A stretch of DNA of 32,502 nucleotides from CAVSSX01 sp963730735 (GTDB lineage: Bacteria; Actinomycetota; Acidimicrobiia; Acidimicrobiales; RAAP-2). Made by a program: the position numbers and the translations under genes. The stretch lies in the NCBI GenBank assembly GCA_963730735.1, contig CAVSSX010000004.1:1-32502 (forward strand), written 5' to 3'. Positions 23,931 to 30,997 of the stretch are shown here, piece after piece (the first letter of the stretch is position 1; each line of letters begins with the position of its first letter). Below the pieces are notes generated by a model. The model ran no database searches, was not told where the DNA came from, and saw only the letters and a program-made list of their open reading frames with translations.

Positions 23931-24003
23931 GCCCCCATCGTCTAGCGGCCTAGGACGCTGCCCTTTCAAGGCGGTAACACGGGTTCGAATCCCGTTGGGG
24001 GTG
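23931..24003 (+). tRNA. tRNA-Glu (anticodon TTC)
   Basis: Acceptor stem GCCCCCA / TGGGGGT (position 1-72 is G-U), D arm GTCT...GGAC, anticodon arm CTGCC-CTTTCAA-GGCGG with anticodon TTC, and T arm ACGGG-TTCGAAT-CCCGT. CCA is not encoded. TAGGTT at 23909-23914, just past the ctaA stop, is a fitting -10. Confidence 0.95.
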
Positions 24004-24053
24004 CTCTCCACGAGTGGCGTACGAGCGCATCTCGCACCTCGGGCGAGGCAGCC

Positions 24054-24068
24054 GTTGCCGATGGCAAC
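24054..24068. repeat. Small inverted repeat before the amidotransferase
   Basis: GTTGCC and GGCAAC face each other across GAT, a 15-bp palindrome between tRNA-Glu and the glutamine amidotransferase gene. It could be a weak terminator for the tRNA or a regulator site. A TAGAGT -10-like box follows at 24107-24112. Confidence 0.3.
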
Positions 24069-24158
24069 CACGCCCAAGGGCGGAACGTGCTCCCGAAATG
24101 TCCGCGTAGAGTGACGGCGCCCGGGGAGCCCGGACCGGATACGAGGAGAGGCCGAAGC

Positions 24159-24908
24159 GTGGCGTCCTGTCTGGTGATTCAGCACGTCGAGCCCGAGAAG
24201 TCGTTCGCCATCGGCGACACGCTTGCCGATGCCGGGATCGAGGTGGTGACCCGGCTGGCTGGAGCTGGCGAGTCCTTGCCCGATCACCTCGGCGACTTCG
24301 ACGGCTTGGTCGTCATGGGCGGCCCGATGTCGGCCGCCCATGACGAGGGATTCGCCAGTCGGCCGCACGAACTGGCCCTTCTCCGCCAGGCATTGGACCT
24401 CGACGTCCCCACACTCGGCATTTGCCTGGGGGCCCAGCTCCTGGCCACGGCGGCCGGCGGACGAGTCGTGCCCGGCCGGGCCGGGCTGGAGATCGGCTGG
24501 GGGATGGTCCAGCTGGCCCCGGCCGCCGCCGACGACGAACTCTTTGCCGGGATCGCCGGGCCGCTGACCGTGCTGCACTGGCACGGCGACACCTACGAGC
24601 TCCCCTCCGGGCCCGTGCGCCTGGCGTCGAGTCCCACCTACGCCGAGCAGGCCTTCCGGGCCGGATCGCGAGCCTGGGGCCTGCAGTTCCACCTGGAGGT
24701 GGACGCCGGCGCCGTGGCTGCCTTCGCCGACGCCTTCCCTACCGACCTGGCCGCAGCGGGCACCGATGCGGCCGCACTCGACGCGGCGACGGTACCCGCC
24801 CTCGCCGCGCTGGCCGAGCCCCGTCGACTCCTCCTCGAACGGTTCGCCGGGCTGGTCGGTGCCGGCCGGGGCGCTGTCCTGGCCGACCGCCTGACGGACC
24901 CGGCCTAG
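24159..24908 (+). CDS. Class I glutamine amidotransferase (GMP synthase-like)
   Basis: A 249-residue stand-alone GATase-1 domain. VVMGGPMSAA (about 51-60) forms the oxyanion region, the nucleophile elbow is LGICLGAQLLA with C89, and the catalytic His-Glu pair is in WGLQFHLEVD (H178, E180). LHWHGDTYELP is the usual pre-C-terminal motif of the GMP synthase-like group. The GTG at 24159 follows GAGGAG (24143-24148). Known of the fold: hydrolysis of glutamine or of gamma-glutamyl amides. Immediately downstream are an XRE-cupin regulator, an M24 enzyme and an amino-acid permease. In the E. coli puu pathway a GATase-fold hydrolase, a cupin regulator and an APC permease occur together, so a similar role is conceivable. 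A palindrome separates it from the next gene. Confidence 0.85.
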   Translation: MASCLVIQHVEPEKSFAIGDTLADAGIEVVTRLAGAGESLPDHLGDFDGLVVMGGPMSAAHDEGFASRPHELALLRQALDLDVPTLGICLGAQLLATAAGGRVVPGRAGLEIGWGMVQLAPAAADDELFAGIAGPLTVLHWHGDTYELPSGPVRLASSPTYAEQAFRAGSRAWGLQFHLEVDAGAVAAFADAFPTDLAAAGTDAAALDAATVPALAALAEPRRLLLERFAGLVGAGRGAVLADRLTDPA

Positions 24909-24933
24909 GCCGTCCCGGGGTGCTGTGTTTCGT

Positions 24934-24961
24934 CAACATGAATTGCCCGCAATTCATGTTG
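24934..24961. promoter_or_regulatory. Perfect 28-bp palindrome, probable operator
   Basis: Two 13-bp arms (CAACATGAATTGC and its exact reverse complement) flank a CC centre. The element is AT-rich against its surroundings and ends inside the -35 box of the XRE-cupin gene, where a repressor would block RNA polymerase. With no T-run behind it and a 2-base centre it is a poorer terminator than operator. Confidence 0.6.
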
Positions 24962-24987
24962 TCTCTGAGGCACCACGTCTCTACCAT
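24959..24987 (+). promoter_or_regulatory. Promoter of the XRE-cupin gene
   Basis: TTGTCT (24959-24964) and TACCAT (24982-24987) are 17 bases apart. The ATG at 24994 comes only 6 bases after the -10, so the mRNA is leaderless. Confidence 0.55.
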
Positions 24988-24993
24988 TCCCCC

Positions 24994-25590
24994 ATGGGAA
25001 CGGAGACGCCCACCGACGAACTGACGCAACGAGCCCTGGCGTCCATCGGTGACAACCTCCGGGCCGTCAGGGAGGCCCAGGGTCTGACCCTCGACCAAGC
25101 GGCCGACCTGTCGGGTCTTTCCAAGTCGCATCTCTCCCGCCTGGAGACGTCGGAGCGCCAACCGTCGGTCTCGGCCCTGCTGGCCCTGGCCGAGGCGTTC
25201 AACGTGTCCGTCGGCACGCTGTTCGGCGAGGCCGAGCGCAGCTCGCCCATCACCATCTCGCCCGCCGACCGGCCCACGACCTCGTCGAACGGGCTGACCA
25301 TTTCGGCCTGCAGCGGCTACACCGGCTCGAGCGTGCTCGACGCCTTGACGCTCGTCATCGAACCCGACCGGCCCGCTCCCGTCCCGGCCAGGCACCCCGG
25401 CGAGGAGTGGCTCTACGTACTCTCCGGCACGCTGCGCCTCGAGTACGACGGCCAGGACCACTCGCTGGCTCCAGGTACGGCCGCCCACTTCAACGCCGAG
25501 ATACCGCACCGCTTGGCGGCCGAGCAGGGCACCGTCGAGGTGCTCATGGTGGCCGCCCGACCGGTGCGGAACCTGCACGCCATCCACTAA
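24994..25590 (+). CDS. XRE-family regulator with C-terminal cupin domain
   Basis: A 198-residue regulator. Residues ~18-77 are an HTH-XRE domain (IGDNLRAVREAQGLTLDQAA, then LSGLSKSHLSRLETSERQPS). Residues ~115-190 form a cupin barrel (RHPGEEWLYVLSGTLRLEYD and AHFNAEIPHRLA), with metal-ligand candidates H134, E138 and H172. The layout is that of PuuR-like regulators, in which the cupin senses a small metabolite. The ATG lies 6 bases behind a TACCAT -10 box. The palindrome at 24934-24961 abuts its -35, so autorepression is likely. The M24 and APC genes follow on the same strand, 29 and 160 bases apart, and probably form its regulon. Confidence 0.88.
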   Translation: MGTETPTDELTQRALASIGDNLRAVREAQGLTLDQAADLSGLSKSHLSRLETSERQPSVSALLALAEAFNVSVGTLFGEAERSSPITISPADRPTTSSNGLTISACSGYTGSSVLDALTLVIEPDRPAPVPARHPGEEWLYVLSGTLRLEYDGQDHSLAPGTAAHFNAEIPHRLAAEQGTVEVLMVAARPVRNLHAIH

Positions 25591-25619
25591 CCCCCCGACC
25601 CCCCTCGAAAGGAGCATCC

Positions 25620-26327
25620 ATGACCCTCACCGACCTCAGCACGTGGGAGGCCACCGGCCCGGCATTCGACTTGGAGGGGTTCCTGGCCGTGCGGGCCCGG
25701 ACACGTCAGGCCGTCCACCGGATCGCCGAACAGGTCCAGCCGGGCATGTCCGAGGAACGGGCCAAGGAGCTCGCCCGGGAGACGCTGTCGGCGCTCGGCA
25801 TGCGGCGGGGGTGGCACCACATCATCGTCCGCTGCGGCGCCAACACCACCAAGGACTTCATGGAGCGCTCGACCCCCGGCGTGGTGCTGGGTGACGACGA
25901 CATCTTCTTCGTCGACATAGGCCCGGTCTACGGGGACTTCGAGGGCGACGCCGGCGACACCTTCGTCCTCGGCGACGATCCTCGGCACCGGGCGGCGAAG
26001 GCCGACGTTCGTGAGATCTGGGAGCTGGTGCGGGCCCGTTGGTTCGCCGAGCGGCCCACCGGGGTGGCGCTCTACGAGTACGCCACCGCCGTCACCGAGG
26101 AGCGGGGGTGGCGGCTCAACATGGACCTCTCGGGCCACCGTCTGTCCGACTATCCCCACGCCGCCCACTACGACGGCCCCCTGGCCGAGGTCGGCTTCAC
26201 CCCGAGCCCCAACCTGTGGGTCCTGGAGATCGCCATCGCCCACCCCGACGGGACGTTCGGCGCCTTCTACGAGGACCTGCTCCTCGAGGACCAGAGCTTC
26301 CCCGAGGGGACCCTCCCGGCGGCCTGA
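25620..26327 (+). CDS. M24 (pita-bread fold) metallopeptidase-like enzyme
   Basis: A 235-residue single-domain M24 protein with AAAGGAG 5 bases before its ATG. The five metal ligands of methionine-aminopeptidase-type enzymes are all visible: D99 (FFVDIGPVYG), D110 (GDAGDTF), H173 (SGHRLSDYPH), E203 (VLEIAIAHPD) and E218 (AFYEDLLLED). It lacks the N-terminal domain of aminopeptidase P and creatinase. GWHHIIVRCGANTT lies in the substrate-side region. The family cleaves N-terminal residues, Xaa-Pro bonds or creatine-like amides. The regulator before it and the permease after it suggest an imported peptide or amide substrate, not a housekeeping role. Confidence 0.87.
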   Translation: MTLTDLSTWEATGPAFDLEGFLAVRARTRQAVHRIAEQVQPGMSEERAKELARETLSALGMRRGWHHIIVRCGANTTKDFMERSTPGVVLGDDDIFFVDIGPVYGDFEGDAGDTFVLGDDPRHRAAKADVREIWELVRARWFAERPTGVALYEYATAVTEERGWRLNMDLSGHRLSDYPHAAHYDGPLAEVGFTPSPNLWVLEIAIAHPDGTFGAFYEDLLLEDQSFPEGTLPAA

Positions 26328-26487
26328 GCCGACCCCCACCACCAACTCGACCCCCGAGCACCCGGTCGCCCGCCGAGGCGACCGCCCCTTGGGAGCGCGC
26401 GCCCCCGGTGCCATGTGCCGGGTCCGTCGTTCCCCGCAGCCCCGCCGTACCCGCAGTCCCCCGAGCCAGCGACGTCAGGAGGCGATC

Positions 26488-28035
26488 ATGAGCACCACCA
26501 GCATCGTGGACCGGCCGGCCCCCGGGAGCACCGCTCCCCGGGGTGCCCACGGCCTCAAGACCAGGGCCCTCGGGTTCCCGACCCTGCTCGCCCAGTCGGT
26601 GGCCCTCATCTCGCCCACGATGACGGCCGTCCTCATCATCCCCCTGTGTTTCGCCGACGCCGGTGACGGCACCTGGCTGGCCTACACCTTGGGAACGGTG
26701 ATGCTCCTGTTCGTGGCCATCTGCCTCAACCAGTTCGCCAAGCGCTCGGCCCTGCCCGGGTCGATGTTCGGGTACGCGGCCAAGGGCCTTGGCCCGGTCG
26801 CCGGGTCGCTGTCCGGCTGGGCCCTCATCTGGTGCTACCTGTTCATCGGCATCGCCGGGCTGACCGGGTTCTCGATCTTCGCCGCCCAGTTGGTCAACTC
26901 GATGGGCATCCACACCACGATCCCGCCGGTGCTCTTCTTCTGCCTGTCGGCCGCCGTGTGCTGGATCATCGCCTACAAGGACATCAAGGTCTCGTCGCTG
27001 CTCACCCTGTTGTTCGAGGGCGCCTCGATGGCCTGCATCCTGGCCTTGGGGGCGGTGATCCTGTTCAAGCCGGGCTTCGCCGTCGACACGGCGCAACTCA
27101 AGGTCCAGGGCCTCACCCTCCACGACTTGAGCCTGGCCCTCGTCATCACCGTCTTCTCACTGGTCGGCTTCGAGAGTGCCACGGCCCTCGGCGGGGAAGC
27201 CCGCAAGCCGCTGACCAACATCCCCCGAGCGGTCATCGCCAGCCTGCTCATCGCCGGCGGCTTCATGGTGGTCATGAGCTACGTCGAGGTGGCCGGTGCC
27301 TCCCACGCGCACCTCGACCTGGCCACGCTGGCGGCGCCGCTCACCGCGCTGTCCAAGGCCTACGGCGTGAGCTGGTTCAACGTCCCGGTGGCCATCGGGG
27401 CCATGATCAGTTTCTTCTCGCTGAGCCTGTCGTGCCTAAACGCCGGCTCCCGCATGGTCTTCGCCATGGCCCGGCACGACGTCTTTCCGAAGGAGCTGGG
27501 CGAGGTCCACGGACGCAACAAGACCCCGCATCGGGCCGTGACCGCGTTCATCCTGGTCATGCTGGCCGTGCCGACGGTGCTCGAGATCTTCACCAACCCG
27601 TTGACCACGTTCGGCGATGCCGGGACCCTGGCCGCCTTCGGGTTCCTCACTGCGTACTACCTCATCACCGTGGCCGCCCCCCGCTACTTGAAGAAGCGGG
27701 GCGAGCTGCGGGCCGGGGCCGTCGTGGTGGCCGTGGTCTCCGGGCTGGCCTTGGCCGTCCCGCTGGTGGGCAGTTTCTATCCGGTGCCGCCGTTCCCGGT
27801 CCGCATCTTCCCCTACATCTTCCTCGGGTGGATGCTGGTCGGAGGGGCCTGGCTCTACGCCCTCAGTCGGCGCCGGCGGGAACTGTTCACCGGGATCGAG
27901 GTGGACCTGGAGGCGGCCATGGCCGACTCCGTCCGCAGCCACGACGAGGAGATGGGGGCACCGGTGGTGCCCCTGACCCGGCCGGTGCCGCCAACCTTCG
28001 AAGAGCTCGAATTGGCCTTCGAGACGGCGGGCTGA
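26488..28035 (+). CDS. APC-family amino acid/polyamine permease
   Basis: A 515-residue transporter with about 12 membrane helices. The first helix region reads LAQSVALISPTMTAVLIIPL, matching the unwound substrate-binding helix of APC proteins. VFSLVGFESATALGGEARKP is the conserved helix-6 region, and SCLNAGSRMVFAMARHDVFP with FGDAGTLAAFGFLTAYYLI also fits. A soluble tail (SRRRRELFTGIEVDLEAAMA onward) ends the protein. AGGAGG at 26477-26482 stands 5 bases before the ATG, in a 160-base gap holding no other gene. It would import amino acids, amines or small peptides for the M24 enzyme, under control of the XRE-cupin protein; substrate not predictable. Confidence 0.9.
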   Translation: MSTTSIVDRPAPGSTAPRGAHGLKTRALGFPTLLAQSVALISPTMTAVLIIPLCFADAGDGTWLAYTLGTVMLLFVAICLNQFAKRSALPGSMFGYAAKGLGPVAGSLSGWALIWCYLFIGIAGLTGFSIFAAQLVNSMGIHTTIPPVLFFCLSAAVCWIIAYKDIKVSSLLTLLFEGASMACILALGAVILFKPGFAVDTAQLKVQGLTLHDLSLALVITVFSLVGFESATALGGEARKPLTNIPRAVIASLLIAGGFMVVMSYVEVAGASHAHLDLATLAAPLTALSKAYGVSWFNVPVAIGAMISFFSLSLSCLNAGSRMVFAMARHDVFPKELGEVHGRNKTPHRAVTAFILVMLAVPTVLEIFTNPLTTFGDAGTLAAFGFLTAYYLITVAAPRYLKKRGELRAGAVVVAVVSGLALAVPLVGSFYPVPPFPVRIFPYIFLGWMLVGGAWLYALSRRRRELFTGIEVDLEAAMADSVRSHDEEMGAPVVPLTRPVPPTFEELELAFETAG

Positions 28036-28052
28036 GTCCGGCTGGGTCCGAT

Positions 28053-28130
28053 GTTGGCCACGCCCGAGGCGAGACGACGACTCGGGTCCTCTCACGCCGG
28101 TGGTCGTCCGATCACTCGGGCGTGGCCAAC
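28053..28130. terminator. 16-bp inverted repeat between convergent genes
   Basis: GTTGGCCACGCCCGAG (28053-28068) and its exact reverse complement (28115-28130) are 46 bases apart. The second arm is the 3' end of the methyltransferase coding sequence. Inside the loop, GACGAC (28073-28078) and GTCGTC (28103-28108) can pair too, giving a long hairpin. A bidirectional terminator between the APC permease and the methyltransferase gene is the simplest reading. Confidence 0.5.
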
Positions 28131-29020
28131 CCGGCCGGATCCAGGTACCTGACCTCGGCGTCGGGCGTCCCCGCCCCGAGGCGGCCGGCCACCACCGCCG
28201 TCGCCGCGGCGCTCGAGTCGATGAGCACGAACCGGCGGCCGTGGCCGAGGGCTACCGCCCCGAGGGTGCCGCTGCCGGCGAAGAAGTCCAACACCCAGTC
28301 GCCGGGGGCCGAGCTGGCCTGGACCATCCGGCGCAGCACGCCCTCGGGCTTCTGGGTGGGATAGCCCGTCCGCTCCCGGCCGTTCGTGGTCACGATGGTG
28401 TGCCACCACACGTCGGTCGGCAGCTTCCCCTTGGCCACCTTCTCCGGCGTGACGAGACCGGGCGCCATGTACGGCTCCCGGTCCACGGCCTGGCCGTCGT
28501 AGTAGTAGGCGTCGGGGTCCTTCACGTAGACGAGGATGTTGTCGTGCTTGGTCGGCCACCGCTTCTTCGAGCGGGCGCCGTAGTCGTAGGCCCAGATGAT
28601 CTCGTTGAGGAAGCACTCGGGACCGAACAGGGCGTCGAGAAGGACCTTGGCGTAGTGGACCTCCCGGTAGTCGAGGTGCAGGTACAGGGTCCCGTCGGGC
28701 GTGAGCAGGCGCCACGCCTCCTCCAGCCTCGGCTCCATGAACGACCAGTAGTCGCCGAACATGTCGTCGTAGCCGATGACGCCCTGGCGGACCGTGGCGT
28801 AGGCCTGGCCCTTGAAGCCGATCCGATCGCCACCGGTGGCCCGGGTGGTGCGCAGCGTCTGGCGCGCCTGCTGGCGTCCGGTGTTGAAGGGTGGGTCGAT
28901 GTAGATCATCCGGAACGAGGCATCGGGCAGGTTCGGCAGCACCTCGGCATTGTCGGCGAGGTACACGAGGTTCGGTCCGGCCGGGTCCCACTCTGTGCCT
29001 GGACGGCCCCCCACGCTCAC
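28112..29020 (-). CDS. Beta-class DNA methyltransferase (N6-adenine or N4-cytosine)
   Basis: A 302-residue methyltransferase. The catalytic motif IV is YIDPPFNTG (DPPF at residues 42-45). It comes before the AdoMet motif I LDFFAGSGTLG (245-252), the order that defines the beta class (N-4/N-6 methylases). TGYPTQKPEGVLRRMV is the usual motif ahead of motif I. The middle (RIGFKGQAYATVRQGVIGYDD to AYDYGARSKKRWPTKHDN) probably reads the target. GTG 29020 is preferred because AGAGGA lies 8 bases upstream; an ATG at 29086 would add 22 residues. No restriction enzyme is nearby, so it is solitary. Whether it modifies a GANTC-like or another site cannot be seen. Confidence 0.87.
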   Translation of the reverse strand: MSVGGRPGTEWDPAGPNLVYLADNAEVLPNLPDASFRMIYIDPPFNTGRQQARQTLRTTRATGGDRIGFKGQAYATVRQGVIGYDDMFGDYWSFMEPRLEEAWRLLTPDGTLYLHLDYREVHYAKVLLDALFGPECFLNEIIWAYDYGARSKKRWPTKHDNILVYVKDPDAYYYDGQAVDREPYMAPGLVTPEKVAKGKLPTDVWWHTIVTTNGRERTGYPTQKPEGVLRRMVQASSAPGDWVLDFFAGSGTLGAVALGHGRRFVLIDSSAAATAVVAGRLGAGTPDAEVRYLDPAGLATPE

Positions 29021-29109
29021 GTGTCCATCCTCTCGCACCGGGTTCGGGGCTGCGCCGACCACCAACCGGGTCGGCGACGGGGCCACGGCACCGGCACCCC
29101 GCGGCTGGC

Positions 29110-29115
29110 TAGCGT
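29110..29115 (+). promoter_or_regulatory. Possible -10 box of the EthD-like gene
   Basis: TAGCGT lies about 70 bases before the ATG at 29183. No -35 is clear. Confidence 0.25.
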
Positions 29116-29182
29116 GAAACCGGATCGACGCGCAGAGCCGGACGTGGTGTCACCACGCCGGGGACGCCGGGGGGAGGCGCAG

Positions 29183-29914
29183 ATGTCCGAGGTGTCCGGA
29201 CCGGTCAAGCTGTTCGAGTTCCTACAGCTCCCGAGCGGCCCGCCCACGGCCGATCCGTTCGGTGCCTGGGCCGACGAACGGACGGCATGGCTCGCCGACC
29301 ATCCCTCGCTCGGTCGACGGCTGCAACGTCACGACCTCTACCGCCGGGTGCCGGTCGGCGTGGTGGACGACGGCTCCGACATGCTCATGCCCGACACGGG
29401 CTTCGCCGCCGTCTCCGTGCAGTGGTTCGACTCGCTGGCCGATGTCGAGGCGTGGCGAGCGGACCCGGCGGCGTCAGAGCTGGCGGCGCTCGACGGGCGG
29501 TTCCGTGGCCCCGAGGTGGCGTCGGTCCTCACCGGAGCGCCCGACCTCATCGTCGGCCCTCCGGGCGGTGCTCCCGAAAGCGGCTGCTCGCTGATCTGCA
29601 TCCTGCATCGCGCCCCGGGCATGGAGCTGTCGACCTTCCACCCGCACTGGCTGGAGCACCACGGTGGCCTCTTCCAGGACATCCCCGAGCTGCGGGATCC
29701 GCTCCTCGGCTACGAGCAGAACCACGGCCTCGACATCCCCGGGGCCACCTACGACGGGGTGACCCAGCAGTGGTTCGCCTCGGTCGACGCGTGGGCCACC
29801 TCACTCCAGGTGCGCTCCCACCCCGAGGTCGTGTCGGAGGACATCGCCTACTTCCTGGATCCCGACCGGCTGCACTTCATCATCGCCGGACCCCCGAGCC
29901 GTCTCGCCGGCTGA
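29183..29914 (+). CDS. EthD-domain (dimeric alpha/beta barrel) protein
   Basis: A 243-residue protein with GGGGAGG (29171-29177) 5 bases before its ATG. It appears to hold two ferredoxin-like halves. The first runs KLFEFLQLPSGPPTADPFGA to WFDSLADVEAWRADPAASEL. The second runs LICILHRAPGMELSTFHPHW to QQWFASVDAWATSLQVRSHP. The WFxSxxxWA-type pattern repeated in both halves is that of EthD-like proteins. Such proteins occur with oxidative degradation pathways, in ethyl tert-butyl ether and steroid catabolism for example, but no catabolic cluster is seen here. It diverges from the methyltransferase gene. Its function remains unassigned. Confidence 0.72.
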   Translation: MSEVSGPVKLFEFLQLPSGPPTADPFGAWADERTAWLADHPSLGRRLQRHDLYRRVPVGVVDDGSDMLMPDTGFAAVSVQWFDSLADVEAWRADPAASELAALDGRFRGPEVASVLTGAPDLIVGPPGGAPESGCSLICILHRAPGMELSTFHPHWLEHHGGLFQDIPELRDPLLGYEQNHGLDIPGATYDGVTQQWFASVDAWATSLQVRSHPEVVSEDIAYFLDPDRLHFIIAGPPSRLAG

Positions 29915-29958
29915 CCGGCGGCCGGGCGGCGCCCCGGGTGGGTCGACCGACCCGACGC

Positions 29959-29964
29959 TACGCT
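29959..29964 (+). promoter_or_regulatory. -10 box of the leaderless VOC gene
   Basis: TACGCT ends 7 bases before GTG 29972. No ribosome binding site. Confidence 0.4.
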
Positions 29965-29971
29965 CGCCTCC

Positions 29972-30352
29972 GTGCTCAACCGCGCCCAGTTGATCGGCTT
30001 CGTGCCGGTGCGCTCGCTCGACCAGGCCCGCGCCTTCTACGTCGGGACCCTGGGGCTGCGCCCGGTCGAGGAGTCGCCCTTCGCCCTCGTCGTGGAGGCC
30101 AACGGCACGACAGTGCGGCTCACGCCGGTGACCGACCTCGAGCCCCAGCCCTTCACCATCCTCGGTTGGTCGGTCGAAGACATCGACGCCACCGTCGACG
30201 CCCTCACTTCGGCGGGCGTGACCTTCCGGCACTACGAGGGCATGGGCCAGGACGAGCGGGGCATCTGGCCCTCGCCCAGCGGCGACCGGGTGGCCTGGTT
30301 CGCCGATCCCGACGACAACACCCTGTCGTTGACGGCCTTCGCGGCCAGGTAG
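29972..30352 (+). CDS. VOC-family (glyoxalase/bleomycin-resistance fold) protein
   Basis: A 126-residue protein with the paired beta-alpha-beta-beta-beta modules of the vicinal-oxygen-chelate family: GFVPVRSLDQARAFYVGTLG at the start of the first, and VEDIDATVDALTSAGVTF with WFADPDDNTLSLT at the end of the second. The FADPDxNTLSL ending is the hallmark of small VOC proteins. It starts at a GTG 7 bases behind a TACGCT -10 box, without ribosome binding site. Members include glyoxalases, antibiotic-binding proteins and dioxygenases. Substrate unknown, and the position of metal ligands is not clear enough to claim catalysis. Confidence 0.87.
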   Translation: MLNRAQLIGFVPVRSLDQARAFYVGTLGLRPVEESPFALVVEANGTTVRLTPVTDLEPQPFTILGWSVEDIDATVDALTSAGVTFRHYEGMGQDERGIWPSPSGDRVAWFADPDDNTLSLTAFAAR

Positions 30353-30361
30353 TCGGCCAGC

Positions 30362-30646
30362 TCAGCTCTCGACGGCGCCAGGTCCCGGCTCGTAGGTCTG
30401 GTCGAGCCCATCGGTCTCCGGGCGGTCCGTTGGTTCGAGACGGATCTCGTACCCGTCGATGACGTCCAGTTGCCGGACCGCGTCGACGTGGGCCCGGGTG
30501 GTGCCACGCCACTTGGCCCGACCGGCAGCCCGAGCGGACGTGAGGTCGGTCGCCGCCACGACGACGACCTCGTGGTCCTCACCGAGCCGACCGGGCGGTA
30601 AGTCGCCCCCCAGGTAGACGAGGAAGAGTCGGACCGCATCACTCAT
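30362..30646 (-). CDS. DUF1543-domain protein
   Basis: A 94-residue protein: MSDAVRLFLVYLGGDLPPGR, then HEVVVVAATDLTSARAAGRAKW and DAVRQLDVIDGYEIRLEPT. The opening VYLGG and the following xxHEVVxVxAxDxxxAR pattern fit DUF1543, a family of unknown function also found duplicated in other bacteria. Only one copy of the domain is present here. The ATG at 30646 sits 7 bases behind a TAGGTT -10 box (30659-30654), so the gene is probably leaderless. It converges with the VOC gene, with only 9 bases between stops. Confidence 0.75.
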   Translation of the reverse strand: MSDAVRLFLVYLGGDLPPGRLGEDHEVVVVAATDLTSARAAGRAKWRGTTRAHVDAVRQLDVIDGYEIRLEPTDRPETDGLDQTYEPGPGAVES

Positions 30647-30653
30647 CCTGGTG

Positions 30654-30659
30654 AACCTA
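30654..30659 (-). promoter_or_regulatory. -10 box of the leaderless DUF1543 gene
   Basis: TAGGTT on the minus strand ends 7 bases before the ATG at 30646. No clear -35. Confidence 0.4.
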
Positions 30660-30747
30660 CCGGGTCCCGGCTCGCTCCGATCCTGCCCGTCCCTCGTCAC
30701 CGTCGGCCGGATCGGGCACGGCCGGTGCGGCGGTCGCCGGCACGCCA

Positions 30748-30960
30748 GTGGACGCTTCGGCCTTCGCCCCCGGCGCGTGCCGGTCGTTTGCACCCACCAA
30801 GGGCGACCGCCGTCGCGAGATGCCCGGGGCCGTGATCGAGCCGCTCCTCTTGACCGACCCCTTCGAGGGCAGCATCGCCGCCAACCCGGCCGACCAGGCG
30901 GTGATCGCCGGCGGCATCGCCACGGCGATCGAGCAGTACTTCCCGGTGCCGACGCCCTGA
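30748..30960 (+). pseudogene. C-terminal remnant of an N-acetylmuramoyl-L-alanine amidase (Amidase_3)
   Basis: About 45 residues (MPGAVIEPLLLTDPFEGSIA, then ANPADQAVIAGGIATAIEQYF) resemble the last helix-strand segment of zinc amidases of the Amidase_3 family, which typically read PAVLIEPLFLTNP...A..IA.GI..YF, including the catalytic glutamate (here in IEPLLL). The rest of the enzyme is missing upstream: no zinc-binding histidines or further matching segment is seen in any frame back to the DUF1543 gene. A real, differently folded 70-residue protein from GTG 30748 cannot be excluded, but a gene remnant is more likely. Confidence 0.5.
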
Positions 30961-30997
30961 CGGACGCCAGCACCGGATCACGTCCTGGCGGCCGCCG

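Noticed and set aside
24934..24961. The 28-bp palindrome as terminator of the amidotransferase gene
   Set aside because: It has a 2-base centre and no T-run, and it overlaps a -35 box. An operator is the better reading, though termination as a side effect is not excluded.
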